A DNA stretch of 64,000 bases from Rhodovulum sulfidophilum (GTDB lineage: Bacteria; Pseudomonadota; Alphaproteobacteria; Rhodobacterales; Rhodobacteraceae), in the NCBI GenBank assembly GCA_003241785.1, contig QFPW01000001.1, positions 1 through 64,000 on the forward strand. Direction: 5' to 3'. Within the stretch, counting starts at the first letter, position 1; each line of letters begins with the position of its first letter. The notes under the pieces were generated by a model. The model was not told the origin of the DNA. It ran no database searches and worked only from the letters and a program-made list of their open reading frames with translations. Positions 16,620 through 24,980 of this stretch are shown piece by piece. The position numbers were made by a program, and so were the translations under genes.

Positions 16620-17081
16620 ATGCCAGACACCGGAGACATCGCCCCGGCCTTCACCCTGCCCCGCGACGGCGGCGGGCAGGTCTCGCTCGCGGATTTCGCC
16701 GGCAAGCCGGTCGTCGTCTATTTCTACCCCCGCGACGACACGCCGGGCTGCACCACCGAGGCCAGCGACTTTACCGCCGAGGCCGCGGCCTTCGCCGCGC
16801 TCGACGTCGCGGTGATCGGCGTCTCGAAGGACACGGTGAAGAGCCATGACAAGTTCCGCGACAAACATGCGCTCGCGGTGATCCTCGCCTCCGACGCGGA
16901 CGGCGACACGGCCGAGCGCTTCGGCGTCTGGGGCGAGAAATCGATGTACGGGAAGACCTTCCTCGGCATCGAGCGCGCCACCTTCCTGATCGGTCCCGAC
17001 GGCCGGATCGCCCGGGTCTGGCGCAAGGTGAAAGTCGCCGGCCACGCCGCCGAGGTCCTCGCCGCGGCGCGGGCGCTCTGA
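16620..17081 (+). CDS. bcp: Thioredoxin-dependent peroxiredoxin, Bcp/PrxQ type
   Basis: 153 residues. It starts 'GDIAPAFTLPRDGGGQVSLADFAGKPVVVYFYPRDDTPGCTTE', with the peroxidatic Cys44. The usual PrxQ resolving cysteine five residues later is replaced by Ser49 ('TTEASDF'), so it probably works as a 1-Cys enzyme. It reduces peroxides in the cytoplasm. It is transcribed divergently from queA, with GGAG just before the ATG. Confidence 0.92.
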   Translation: MPDTGDIAPAFTLPRDGGGQVSLADFAGKPVVVYFYPRDDTPGCTTEASDFTAEAAAFAALDVAVIGVSKDTVKSHDKFRDKHALAVILASDADGDTAERFGVWGEKSMYGKTFLGIERATFLIGPDGRIARVWRKVKVAGHAAEVLAAARAL

Positions 17082-17375
17082 GCCCCCGGCCGGCGATTCG
17101 CCCGGCGCGTTCCGGCCTTCGTTCCTGAAAGGCGAATGCCAATCGCCGTGCGACAATGGCGCGATCACGACGGAAACACGATATTTTTCAATGGTGTTGA
17201 ACGCGGCGCCACTTGCCGCGCGGAGGCCCGCCGGCGCCGCGCCCGGCGGATCTCCGCCGAGCCGGCCTCGCGCCGCGCCCTCCGGATTGTCTTCCGGCTC
17301 CGGCCTTTCTAAGTCTGCGCCTTGGTGACGAGGGGCTACGCCTCAAAAAAGTCGAAAAGAACATGGGGTGAGCGC
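17082..17375. other. Intergenic region upstream of the M23 peptidase gene
   Basis: About 290 bases without a gene. The centre (17178-17205) is AT-rich (ATATTTTTCAATGG) and the rest is GC-rich with imperfect GCCGG/CCGGC repeats. No convincing promoter, tRNA or RNA fold was recognised; the peptidase-bactofilin promoter should lie here. Confidence 0.4.
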
Positions 17376-18698
17376 ATGGCGGGTCTCGAACGCCGGAGGA
17401 ATCGGGGACTTGCCGCGATTCTCCCGGAGAAGCGCCTCACGATCCATTCCGATGGCGCGGCCCGTCAGATCACGATCAGCCCGGTCTCCCAGCTCCTGCT
17501 CGGCTTCGGCGCCGTGGCGTTCCTCGCCTGGATGGGATTCTCGACCGCCGCGCTCGTGAGCGGCGCCGTTCTTCCGGACGACGAGTCGCGCCCGGCCTCG
17601 CCCCTGCGCGCCGCCTATTCCGAACGCCTCGACCAGCTCGCGGCGGAACGCGACCAGCGCGCGCACGAGGCGAGCGCGACCCAGGGCCGGTTCCAGATCG
17701 CGCTGGAGCAGATCAGCCGCCAGCAGAGCGACCTGCTCACCGCCGAGAGCGAGCGGCGCGAGCTCGCGGCCGCGCTCGATTCGATGCGCGAGAAGCTGCG
17801 CCGCGCGGTCGACGAGCGCGACGTCGCCACCGCGAGCAACGCGCGGCTGCGCGCCGAGGCGACCGAGGCGGTGGCGAAGGCCTCCGGCGGCGGCGACCTC
17901 GACGACACGCTGCGCGCGGTGTCCCAGCAGCTGCGCGACACCGCCGCCGCGCGCGACGCGGCGGCCACCGAGACCGCCTCGCTGACGCGGCAGGTCACCG
18001 ACATGAAGCTCCGCGCCGACATGGCCGCGAAGCGCCAGGACGAGATGATCAACGAGATCGAGCAGGCGGTGGCGATGTCCTTCGGCCCGCTCAGCCAGGC
18101 GATGCAGCGCGTCGCCATCGACGTCGACAAGCTGCTCGACACGGTGCGCGAGAACTATTCCGGCGAAGGCGGCCCGCTGACGCCGACGATCTCGACCCGC
18201 AACTACGACGACGGCGTCGACACCTCGCGCCTCCAGTCGATGATGCTCGACCTCGACCGGATGAACCTGCTGCGCATCGCCGCCGGCAAGGTGCCGCTCG
18301 CGATGCCGGTCCACGACGCCTTCCGCTTCACGAGCCCGTTCGGCACCCGGCGCGACCCGAAGGGCGCCGGCCGGCGGATGCACGCGGGCATCGACCTCGC
18401 CGGACCGAAGGGCACGCCGATCTACGCGACCGCCGAGGGCGTGGTGACCGAGGCGGGGCCGGAACGCGGCTACGGCAACGTGGTGCGCATCCGCCATGAG
18501 CTCGGTTTCGAGACGGTCTACGCCCACATGAGCAAGATCAGCGTGCGGCCGGGACAGAAAGTCTCGCGCGCGGACCAGGTCGGTGCTATGGGAACAACGG
18601 GGCGCAGCACCGGAGTGCATCTGCATTACGAGGTGCGGTTGAACGGCGCTCCGGTGAACCCGATGCCGTATCTGGAGGCCGCGAGGGATGTTCAGTAA
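17376..18698 (+). CDS. M23-family peptidoglycan endopeptidase (LytM) with coiled coil
   Basis: 440 residues. One membrane helix at about 50-70 follows a basic cytoplasmic N-terminus ('PEKRLTIHSDGAARQITISP'). A long charged coiled coil runs from about 90 to 260. The C-terminal LytM domain has 'GRRMHAGIDLAGPKGTPIYATAEGVV', 'YGNVVRIRHELGFETVYAHMS' and 'GVHLHYEVRLNG', giving the zinc ligands H/D and HxH. It is probably an anchored periplasmic cross-link hydrolase. It overlaps the bactofilin gene by 11 bases. Start 17376 was chosen by homology; TTG 17322 is possible. Confidence 0.88.
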   Translation: MAGLERRRNRGLAAILPEKRLTIHSDGAARQITISPVSQLLLGFGAVAFLAWMGFSTAALVSGAVLPDDESRPASPLRAAYSERLDQLAAERDQRAHEASATQGRFQIALEQISRQQSDLLTAESERRELAAALDSMREKLRRAVDERDVATASNARLRAEATEAVAKASGGGDLDDTLRAVSQQLRDTAAARDAAATETASLTRQVTDMKLRADMAAKRQDEMINEIEQAVAMSFGPLSQAMQRVAIDVDKLLDTVRENYSGEGGPLTPTISTRNYDDGVDTSRLQSMMLDLDRMNLLRIAAGKVPLAMPVHDAFRFTSPFGTRRDPKGAGRRMHAGIDLAGPKGTPIYATAEGVVTEAGPERGYGNVVRIRHELGFETVYAHMSKISVRPGQKVSRADQVGAMGTTGRSTGVHLHYEVRLNGAPVNPMPYLEAARDVQ

Positions 18699-19197
18699 GA
18701 ATCGCTCCAACGATTCCGTGCCGCAGCCCAGTCCCACGCCTGAACCCACCCCCGATTTCCGGCCGGCGACACCGCCGGCCGCTTCCGCGCACAAGCCGAA
18801 GCCCCCCGCCTCCATCCTCGCCTCCGACCTCTCGATCACCGGCAACGTCCGCTCGAGCGGGGACATCCAGGTCGAGGGCACGATCGACGGCGACGTGCGC
18901 GCGCAGATCCTGATCATCGGCGAAAGCGCCACGGTGAAGGGCGAGGTGATCGCCGAGGAGATCGTGGTGCACGGCCGCGTCATCGGCCGCCTGCGCGGGT
19001 CGAAGCTCCGGCTCACCGCCACCGCCCGGGTCGAGGGCGATCTCGTGCACAGGACCCTCGCGATCGAGAGCGGGGCGCAGTTCGAGGGCTCGGTCCACCG
19101 GCAGGAGGATCCCCTGTCGCAGGGCGCGAAACCGGCGCCGCAGCCTCCGCGCCTGACGCCGCCCGCCCCGGCCGAGGTCACCGAAGCCGGCGAATAA
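18688..19197 (+). CDS. Bactofilin (DUF583 polymer-forming cytoskeletal protein)
   Basis: 169 residues. A Pro-rich N-terminal tail (1-40) precedes the bactofilin beta-helix ('SDLSITGNVRSSGDIQVEGTIDGDVRAQILIIGESATVKGEVIAEEIVVHGRVIGRL', about 44-130), and a second Pro-rich tail follows. Bactofilins polymerise without nucleotide and often recruit M23 peptidases that shape the cell wall. The gene overlaps the M23 gene by 11 bases, so the two proteins probably work together. No ribosome site other than the coding sequence of its neighbour is evident. Confidence 0.92.
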   Translation: MFSKNRSNDSVPQPSPTPEPTPDFRPATPPAASAHKPKPPASILASDLSITGNVRSSGDIQVEGTIDGDVRAQILIIGESATVKGEVIAEEIVVHGRVIGRLRGSKLRLTATARVEGDLVHRTLAIESGAQFEGSVHRQEDPLSQGAKPAPQPPRLTPPAPAEVTEAGE

Positions 19198-19320
19198 GGC
19201 GGCGCGGTCCGTCGCGCCGACGCGGACTCCCGGCCCGCCCGCCGCGCGGGCCCGGATCTGCCCCTCTGGCCACCGCGGTTCAAATCGCCTATCTGATCCG
19301 GGCCATTCCGAGGGGAGCCC

Positions 19321-21042
19321 ATGGCCCGCATCCTGATCACCTCCGCCCTGCCCTACATCAACGGCATCAAGCATCTCGGCAACCTCGTCGGCAGCCAGCT
19401 GCCGTCGGACGTCTACGCCCGCTACATGCGCGCGCGCGGCCACGAGGTGCTCCTGATCTGCGCCACCGACGAGCATGGCACGCCGGCCGAGCTCGCCGCC
19501 GCCAAGGCGGGCGAGCCCGTCGCGGATTATTGCGCGCGGATGTGGACGGCGCAGAAGGATCTCGCCGACGGGTTCCGGCTCAGCTTCGACCATTTCGGCC
19601 GCTCCTCCTCGGCGCGGAACCACCGGCTGACCCAGCACATGGCCGGCCGGCTCGCCGACGCCGGGCTGATCGAGGAGGTCTCCGAGCGTCAGGTCTATTC
19701 GATCGACGACGGCCGCTTCCTCCCCGACCGCTACATCGAGGGCACCTGCCCCAACTGCGGCTACGAGCGCGCCCGCGGCGACCAGTGCGAGAACTGCACC
19801 AAGCAGCTCGACCCGACCGATCTCATCAACCCCCATTCCGCGATCTCGGGCTCGACCAATCTCGAGGTGCGCGAGACCAAGCATCTCTACCTGCGCCAGA
19901 GCCTCCTGCGCGACCAGCTGCGCGAATGGATCGATTCGAAGACCGACTGGCCGATCCTGACCACCTCGATCGCCCATAAGTGGCTCGACGACGGCGAGGG
20001 TCTGCGGGACCGCGGCATCACCCGCGACCTCGACTGGGGCATTCCGGTGAAGCGCGGCAACGTGATCTGGCCCGGCATGGCGGGCAAGGTCTTCTACGTC
20101 TGGTTCGACGCGCCGATCGAATACATCGCCGCGACGGCCGAATGGGCCGATGCGAACGGGCTCGACGACGAGGCCTGGGAGCGCTGGTGGCGCGAGGATC
20201 TCGGCGCGGAGGACGTGCGCTACGTCGAGTTCATGGGCAAGGACAACGTGCCCTTCCACACGCTCTCCTTCCCCGCGACGCTGATCGGCGCGAACCACGA
20301 CGGGGCGGAGCCCTGGAAGCTCGTCGACTACATCAAGAGCTTCAATTACCTGAACTACGACGGCGGCAAGTTCTCGACCAGCCAGGGCCGCGGCATCTTC
20401 ATGGATCAGGCGCTCGAGATCCTGCCGTCGGACTACTGGCGCTGGTGGCTGATGTCGAACGTGCCCGAGGGGTCGGATTCGAACTTCACCTGGGACAGCT
20501 TCCAGGGCGGGGTGAACAAGGACCTCGCCGACGTGCTCGGCAATTTCGTGAGCCGGGTGACGAAATTCGCCAAGGCGCGCTTCGGCGACACGATTCCCGA
20601 CGGCGACTACGGGCCCGAGGAGGCGGCCGTGACCGCCGAGCTCGCCCGGCGGCTCGCCGCCTACGAGGCGGCGCTGGAGGCGATCGAGCTCCGGAAGGCG
20701 GCGCAGGAACTGCGCGCGATCTGGGTGGTCGGCAACGAATACCTGCAATCCGCGGCGCCCTGGACGGCGTTCAAGACCGATCCCGCGCGCGCGGGGGCGA
20801 TCACCCGCTACGCGTTCAACCTGATCCGGCTCTACGCGGTGCTGAGCCGCCCGTTCCTGCCCGACGCGGCCGCGACGATGCTGGCGGCGCTCGGCGACCC
20901 CGCGTCGGACTGGCCGGAGACGGTCGGGACCGCGCTCGAGACCCTGCCCGGCGGGCATGGCTTCTCGGTGCCCGAGGTGCTTTTCGCCAAGATCGAGGAT
21001 ACCCGCCGCGAGGAGCTGGAGGCGCGGTTCGCCGGGGCGTGA
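19321..21042 (+). CDS. metG: Methionyl-tRNA synthetase
   Basis: 573 residues, class I aminoacyl-tRNA synthetase. The HIGH motif is 'IKHLGNLVG' and the KMSKS loop is 'KFSTSQGRG', as common in MetRS. A zinc knuckle 'CPNCGYERARGDQCENC' and 'WPGMAGKVFYVWFDAPIEYI' are visible. The C-terminal tRNA-binding domain found in E. coli is absent, as in many alphaproteobacteria. AGGGG precedes the ATG at 19321. Confidence 0.96.
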   Translation: MARILITSALPYINGIKHLGNLVGSQLPSDVYARYMRARGHEVLLICATDEHGTPAELAAAKAGEPVADYCARMWTAQKDLADGFRLSFDHFGRSSSARNHRLTQHMAGRLADAGLIEEVSERQVYSIDDGRFLPDRYIEGTCPNCGYERARGDQCENCTKQLDPTDLINPHSAISGSTNLEVRETKHLYLRQSLLRDQLREWIDSKTDWPILTTSIAHKWLDDGEGLRDRGITRDLDWGIPVKRGNVIWPGMAGKVFYVWFDAPIEYIAATAEWADANGLDDEAWERWWREDLGAEDVRYVEFMGKDNVPFHTLSFPATLIGANHDGAEPWKLVDYIKSFNYLNYDGGKFSTSQGRGIFMDQALEILPSDYWRWWLMSNVPEGSDSNFTWDSFQGGVNKDLADVLGNFVSRVTKFAKARFGDTIPDGDYGPEEAAVTAELARRLAAYEAALEAIELRKAAQELRAIWVVGNEYLQSAAPWTAFKTDPARAGAITRYAFNLIRLYAVLSRPFLPDAAATMLAALGDPASDWPETVGTALETLPGGHGFSVPEVLFAKIEDTRREELEARFAGA

Positions 21043-21113
21043 CGCGCCCTCTTCGCAGCCGCGGAAACGCACTCGTGATCAAGCGTGGTTTGACCGGCGG
21101 CGCGTGGGCTGCT

Positions 21114-21136
21114 TCTCGTTTCACGATATAACGAGA
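21114..21136. promoter_or_regulatory. Inverted repeat over a -10-like box upstream of cytochrome b561
   Basis: TCTCGTT (21114-21120) and AACGAGA (21130-21136) form perfect 7-base arms 9 bases apart. TATAAC (21127-21132) overlaps the right arm and the AGGAG ribosome site of the next gene follows at 21138. This looks like an operator that overlaps a promoter; the regulator is unknown. Confidence 0.45.
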
Positions 21137-21149
21137 TAGGAGCTGTTGA

Positions 21150-21695
21150 ATGGCATTGGAACCGCGGGACACGCCGGAACGCTACGGGCTGGTCAGCCGG
21201 GCATTGCACTGGAGCATGGCGGCGCTCTTCGCCTGGCAGTTCCTCGGGATGATCCTCAAGAAACTCGCCGAGGACAGCGCGGCCGCGACCTTCATCCGGG
21301 GCACGCATTCGTCGATCGGCGCGCTCCTGTTCCTCCTGGTCGTCATCCGCGCGGTCTGGGCCTTCTCGAACCGCCGCGAACGGCCCGCACACGGGACCGG
21401 GCTGCTCGGCCGCGCCGCCGCGGCGGGCCATTTCGCGCTCTACGCGCTGATGATCATCGCCCCCGCCCTCGCGCTGCTGCGCGCCTATGGCTCGGGACGC
21501 GGCCTGAACTTCCTCGGCATGGCGCAGATCATTCCGGCGACCGGCACGCGGATCGACTGGATGGTCGCGCCGGCGAGCGCGCTCCACGGCAACCTCTCCT
21601 GGCTGCTGCTCGCGCTGATCGTCGGGCATATCACCATGGTCTTCGTGCACCGCGACCTGCTGCGCGACAACACGATGGCGAAGATGGCCGGGTAA
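21150..21695 (+). CDS. Cytochrome b561 family protein
   Basis: 181 residues with four membrane helices. Histidines in 'SRALHWSMAALFAWQF', 'GTHSSIGALLF', 'AGHFALYALMI', 'ALHGNLSWLLLALIVGHI' fit two b-type haem sites of the bacterial CybB type. It would pass electrons in the inner membrane, possibly from quinol to superoxide or to a periplasmic partner. It is monocistronic, with AGGAG 7 bases before the ATG. Confidence 0.9.
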   Translation: MALEPRDTPERYGLVSRALHWSMAALFAWQFLGMILKKLAEDSAAATFIRGTHSSIGALLFLLVVIRAVWAFSNRRERPAHGTGLLGRAAAAGHFALYALMIIAPALALLRAYGSGRGLNFLGMAQIIPATGTRIDWMVAPASALHGNLSWLLLALIVGHITMVFVHRDLLRDNTMAKMAG

Positions 21696-21704
21696 CCCCC
21701 GGCC

Positions 21705-21896
21705 TCAGCGCCGATCCGCGACGTGCTCGGGCTTGCCCTTGAGCTTGGTCGCGGCGAAATCCTCGAGCTCACGCTCGGACATCGAATCGTACATCTCGCG
21801 CGACGCGCCCTGGAGCTCCGACACCGGAGTCTCGCCGCGTTTCGCGGACAGGGCCGCGCCGGCGGCCTTTTGCTGGGCTTTCGATTTGGCGGGCAT
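21705..21896 (-). CDS. DUF3008 family small protein
   Basis: 63 residues, basic N-terminus 'MPAKSKAQQKAAGAALSAKRGETPVSELQGASREMYDSMSERELEDFAATK'. This matches the DUF3008 family, short proteins often seen next to stress or cytochrome genes and without known function. It is convergent with the cytochrome b561 gene, with only 9 bases between the stops. Confidence 0.85.
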   Translation of the reverse strand: MPAKSKAQQKAAGAALSAKRGETPVSELQGASREMYDSMSERELEDFAATKLKGKPEHVADRR

Positions 21897-21978
21897 CTGC
21901 CTTTCCTCCGCTGAACCACGGGAGGAAACGCCGGTCGCTTCGGCCCGTTCCGGAGAACGCGCCGAGCACGTGGGGCCG

Positions 21979-22905
21979 TCAGACCTCGAGGCACCAGCGC
22001 ATGATCGCCTTCTGCGCGTGGAGCCGGTTCTCGGCCTCGTCGAAGACCACCGAGCTCGGCCCGTCCATCACCTTGTTCGTCACCTCTTCCGAACGGTGCG
22101 CGGGCAGGCAATGCATGAAGAGCGCGTCGGGCCTGGCCGCGTCCATCAGGTTCTGGTTCACCTGATAGGGGCGCAGCATCTTGTAGCGCCGCTCGCGCGC
22201 GCTCTGGGCGTCGTGCATCGAGAGCCAGGTGTCGGTCACGACGAGATCGGCGTTCTTGACCGCGCGGGCGGCGTCGCGCTCGATTTCCACGGTCACGCCT
22301 TTTTCGCGCGCGAAGGCGACCGCCGACGGCGCGGGGTCGTATTCGGCCGGACCGGCGAAGGTGAAATCGAAGCCGAACTGGCCCGCCGCGTGCAGGAACG
22401 AGGCGCAGACGTTGTTGCCGTCGCCGACCCAGACCACCTTGCGTCCCCTGATCGGGCCGCGATGCTCCTCGAAGGTCATCACATCGGCCATGATCTGGCA
22501 CGGATGGCTCACGTCCGTCAGCCCGTTGATCACCGGCACCGTCGCGTATTCGGCGAGCTCAAGCAGCGTCGTCTCCTCGAAGGTCCGGATCATGATCAGG
22601 TCGACGAAGCGCGACAGCACCCGGGCGGTGTCGGCGATGGTCTCGCCATGGCCGAGCTGCATCTCGCCGCCCGAGAGGACCAGCGTCTCGCCGCCCATCT
22701 GGCGCGCGCCGACGTCGAAGCTGACGCGGGTGCGGGTCGAGGGCTTTTCGAAGATGAGCGCCACGACGTGCCCGGCGAGCGGCTGCTCCGCGTCCGGCGT
22801 GCCCTTGGGACAGGCGCCGCGCGCGGTCTTCATCCGGACGGCCTCGTCCAGGATCCCCCGCAGTTCCTCCGCGGGGGTCGCGTTCAGGTCGAGGAAATGC
22901 CTCAT
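21979..22905 (-). CDS. argF: Ornithine carbamoyltransferase
   Basis: 308 residues. Carbamoyl phosphate site 'FEKPSTRTRVSFDVG', 'HPCQIMADVMT', ornithine loop 'DTWLSMHD' and catalytic 'HCLPAHRSEEV' are all present. It makes citrulline from ornithine in arginine synthesis. Its ATG overlaps the stop of argD (ATGA), so the pair is translationally coupled. Confidence 0.96.
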   Translation of the reverse strand: MRHFLDLNATPAEELRGILDEAVRMKTARGACPKGTPDAEQPLAGHVVALIFEKPSTRTRVSFDVGARQMGGETLVLSGGEMQLGHGETIADTARVLSRFVDLIMIRTFEETTLLELAEYATVPVINGLTDVSHPCQIMADVMTFEEHRGPIRGRKVVWVGDGNNVCASFLHAAGQFGFDFTFAGPAEYDPAPSAVAFAREKGVTVEIERDAARAVKNADLVVTDTWLSMHDAQSARERRYKMLRPYQVNQNLMDAARPDALFMHCLPAHRSEEVTNKVMDGPSSVVFDEAENRLHAQKAIMRWCLEV

Positions 22906-24092
22906 GACGCGGCGGCCTTCGCCCGTTCGAGCGCCGCGGCGGCCGCGTCGAGCCGGCGCAGCCCCTCGTCGATGTCCGCGTCCGAGATGTTGAGCGGCGG
23001 CAGCAGGCGCACGACGTTGTCGGCGCCCGCGACGGTCAGCACCTTCTCGGCGTAGCCCGCCTTCACGACGTCGCCGTTCACCGCCCGGCACTTGAGGCCG
23101 AGCATCAGACCCTCGCCCCGGACGCCCTCGAAAACCTCGGGATGGGCGGCGACGAGACCCTCGAGACCCTGGCGCAACCGGCCGGCGGCGCGGTTCACGC
23201 CGGCGAGGAAGTCCTGGTCCGCGACGATGTCCATCACGGCGTTGCCGATCGCGCAGGCGAGCGGGTTGCCGCCATAGGTCGAGCCATGCGTCCCGAGCCC
23301 CATGCCGGAGGCCGCGGACTCGGTCGCGAGGCAGGCGCCGAGCGGGAAGCCGCCGCCGATCCCCTTGGCCACCGTCATGATGTCGGGCGTGATCCCGGAC
23401 CATTCGTGGTGGAAGAGCTTGCCGGTGCGGCCCATGCCGCACTGGATCTCGTCGAGGATGAGCAGGAGCCCGTGCTCGTCGCAGAGCGCGCGGAGCGCCT
23501 TCATGTCCTCGGCCGAGACCGGACGGATGCCGCCCTCGCCCTGCACCGGCTCGATCAGGATCGCGCAGGTCTCCGGGCCGATCGCGGCCTTCACCGCGTC
23601 GAGATCGAGGAAGGGCACCACGTCGAAGCCGGGCAGGACCGGGCCGAAGCCCTTCACCATCTTCTCCGCGCCAGAGGCGGCGATCGCCGCCGTCGAGCGG
23701 CCGTGGAACGAGCCCTCGAAGGTGATGATCCGGTACCGCTCCGGCGCGCCCTTGGCCGAGAAATGCTTGCGCGCCATCTTCACCGCGCATTCGATCGCCT
23801 CGGTGCCCGAATTGGTCACGAAGACGGTGTCGGCGAAGGTATTGGCGACCAGCCGCTCGGCGAGCGCCTCCTGGTTCGGGATCCGGTAGAGGTTCGACGT
23901 ATGCCACAGGCGTCGGCCCTGCTCCTCCAGCGCACGCACGAGCGCGGGATGCGCGTGGCCGAGGACGGTGACGGCGATGCCGGCGCCCAGGTCCAGATAG
24001 CGCTCTCCGCTCTCCTCGATCAGCCAGGATCCCTCTCCTTCGACGAAGGACAAGGGAGCCCGCGCATAGGTCGGCAGGACGGGCGAGATCAC
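22902..24092 (-). CDS. argD: Acetylornithine aminotransferase
   Basis: 396 residues, class III PLP aminotransferase. 'LDLGAGIAVTVLGHAHPALVRAL', 'TNSGTEAIECAVKMARK', 'LILDEIQCGMGRTG' and the PLP lysine in 'TVAKGIGGGFPLGA' are visible. It converts N-acetylglutamate semialdehyde to N-acetylornithine and may also serve lysine synthesis. A GTG start at 24092 with GGAG about 9 bases upstream. A minus-strand terminator hairpin precedes it (24126-24158). Confidence 0.95.
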   Translation of the reverse strand: MISPVLPTYARAPLSFVEGEGSWLIEESGERYLDLGAGIAVTVLGHAHPALVRALEEQGRRLWHTSNLYRIPNQEALAERLVANTFADTVFVTNSGTEAIECAVKMARKHFSAKGAPERYRIITFEGSFHGRSTAAIAASGAEKMVKGFGPVLPGFDVVPFLDLDAVKAAIGPETCAILIEPVQGEGGIRPVSAEDMKALRALCDEHGLLLILDEIQCGMGRTGKLFHHEWSGITPDIMTVAKGIGGGFPLGACLATESAASGMGLGTHGSTYGGNPLACAIGNAVMDIVADQDFLAGVNRAAGRLRQGLEGLVAAHPEVFEGVRGEGLMLGLKCRAVNGDVVKAGYAEKVLTVAGADNVVRLLPPLNISDADIDEGLRRLDAAAAALERAKAAAS

Positions 24093-24125
24093 GGGTCGAA
24101 CTCCGCTTTCGGCCGCCAGAAAAGC

Positions 24126-24158
24126 AAAAAGCCCCGCGGGCGGCTCGGAACGCGGGGC
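24126..24158 (-). terminator. Leader terminator upstream of argD
   Basis: On the minus strand GCCCCGCG (24158-24151), a 12-base loop and CGCGGGGC (24138-24131) are followed by TTTTTGCTTTT. This is a proper intrinsic terminator, placed 34 bases before the argD start. The gene upstream (gcrA) is divergent, so no minus-strand gene ends here. It is therefore a candidate attenuator in the argDF leader. Confidence 0.65.
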
Positions 24159-24331
24159 ACGGGCGCCTTGTGGCGCGAAGCGGGGCGCGAGTCAACTCGC
24201 GCGCCGCGCCGCCGGCGGGACGGCGCGACCGGGCGACCTTGTAACCGGCGGGCGCGTGACTAGAATAGGACCCGCGACGGAGGCCCCCGGGACCCCGCCG
24301 ATTGAACCGTATTTCGTGGAGAAACCGGCCG

Positions 24332-24955
24332 ATGTCCTGGACCGACGAACGTGTTGAGATGCTCAAGGTCATGTGGTCCGAGGGCAAGAGCGCGAGCCAG
24401 ATCGCGAAGGAACTTGGCGGCGTGACGCGCAACGCGGTGATCGGCAAGGTCCATCGCCTCGGCCTGTCGAACCGCGCGCCCGGCTCCGAGCGGCCGGAAG
24501 ACGAAACCCCGGTGGCGGAGATCCGCGCCACCGCCGAGCCGGTCGCCCCCGCCGACCCGCTCGAGGAGGAAGTGGAAGTGCAGCAGCAACGGCCAGCAGC
24601 CGCCGCGTCGCCCGCGCCGGCCCAGCCCCGTCCGCCCGTCAAGGAAGCCCAGCAGCAGGCGCCCCGGCCGCCGAAGCCCATCATCGGCCAGCCGCTCCCG
24701 CCCCAGCCCTCGGCCAGCGAGATCAGCGCCGAGGCGCTCGCCAATCTCGCCGAGGTCGCGAAGAAGGCGAAGAAGCTCACGCTGATGCAGCTGACCGAAC
24801 GCACCTGCAAATGGCCGGTGGGCGATCCCGCCACCGACGATTTCTGGTTCTGCGGCCTGCCCGCCACGCCGGGCAAGCCCTATTGCGACACCCATGTCGC
24901 GGTCGCCTTCCAGCCGATGTCCACCCGCCGCGACCGCCGCGCCGGAGGCCGCTGA
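24332..24955 (+). CDS. gcrA: Cell-cycle transcriptional regulator GcrA
   Basis: 207 residues. The N-terminal DNA-binding part 'MSWTDERVEMLKVMWSEGKSASQIAKELGGVTRNAVIGKVHRLGLSNR' (1-48) is diagnostic. A Pro/Ala/Gln-rich linker (about 50-130) follows, and the sigma70-binding C-terminus 'LTERTCKWPVGDPATDDFWFCGLPATPGKPYCDTHV' ends it. GcrA activates promoters that carry methylated GANTC. ccrM, the GANTC methylase gene, lies 766 bases downstream on the same strand. Confidence 0.96.
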   Translation: MSWTDERVEMLKVMWSEGKSASQIAKELGGVTRNAVIGKVHRLGLSNRAPGSERPEDETPVAEIRATAEPVAPADPLEEEVEVQQQRPAAAASPAPAQPRPPVKEAQQQAPRPPKPIIGQPLPPQPSASEISAEALANLAEVAKKAKKLTLMQLTERTCKWPVGDPATDDFWFCGLPATPGKPYCDTHVAVAFQPMSTRRDRRAGGR

Positions 24956-24980
24956 ACCCTCCGCCCAGCCTCGACCGCCC

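Noticed and set aside
17322..17376. TTG 17322 as start of the M23 peptidase
   Set aside because: The added 18 residues are not conserved, and the protein from ATG 17376 begins like its relatives.
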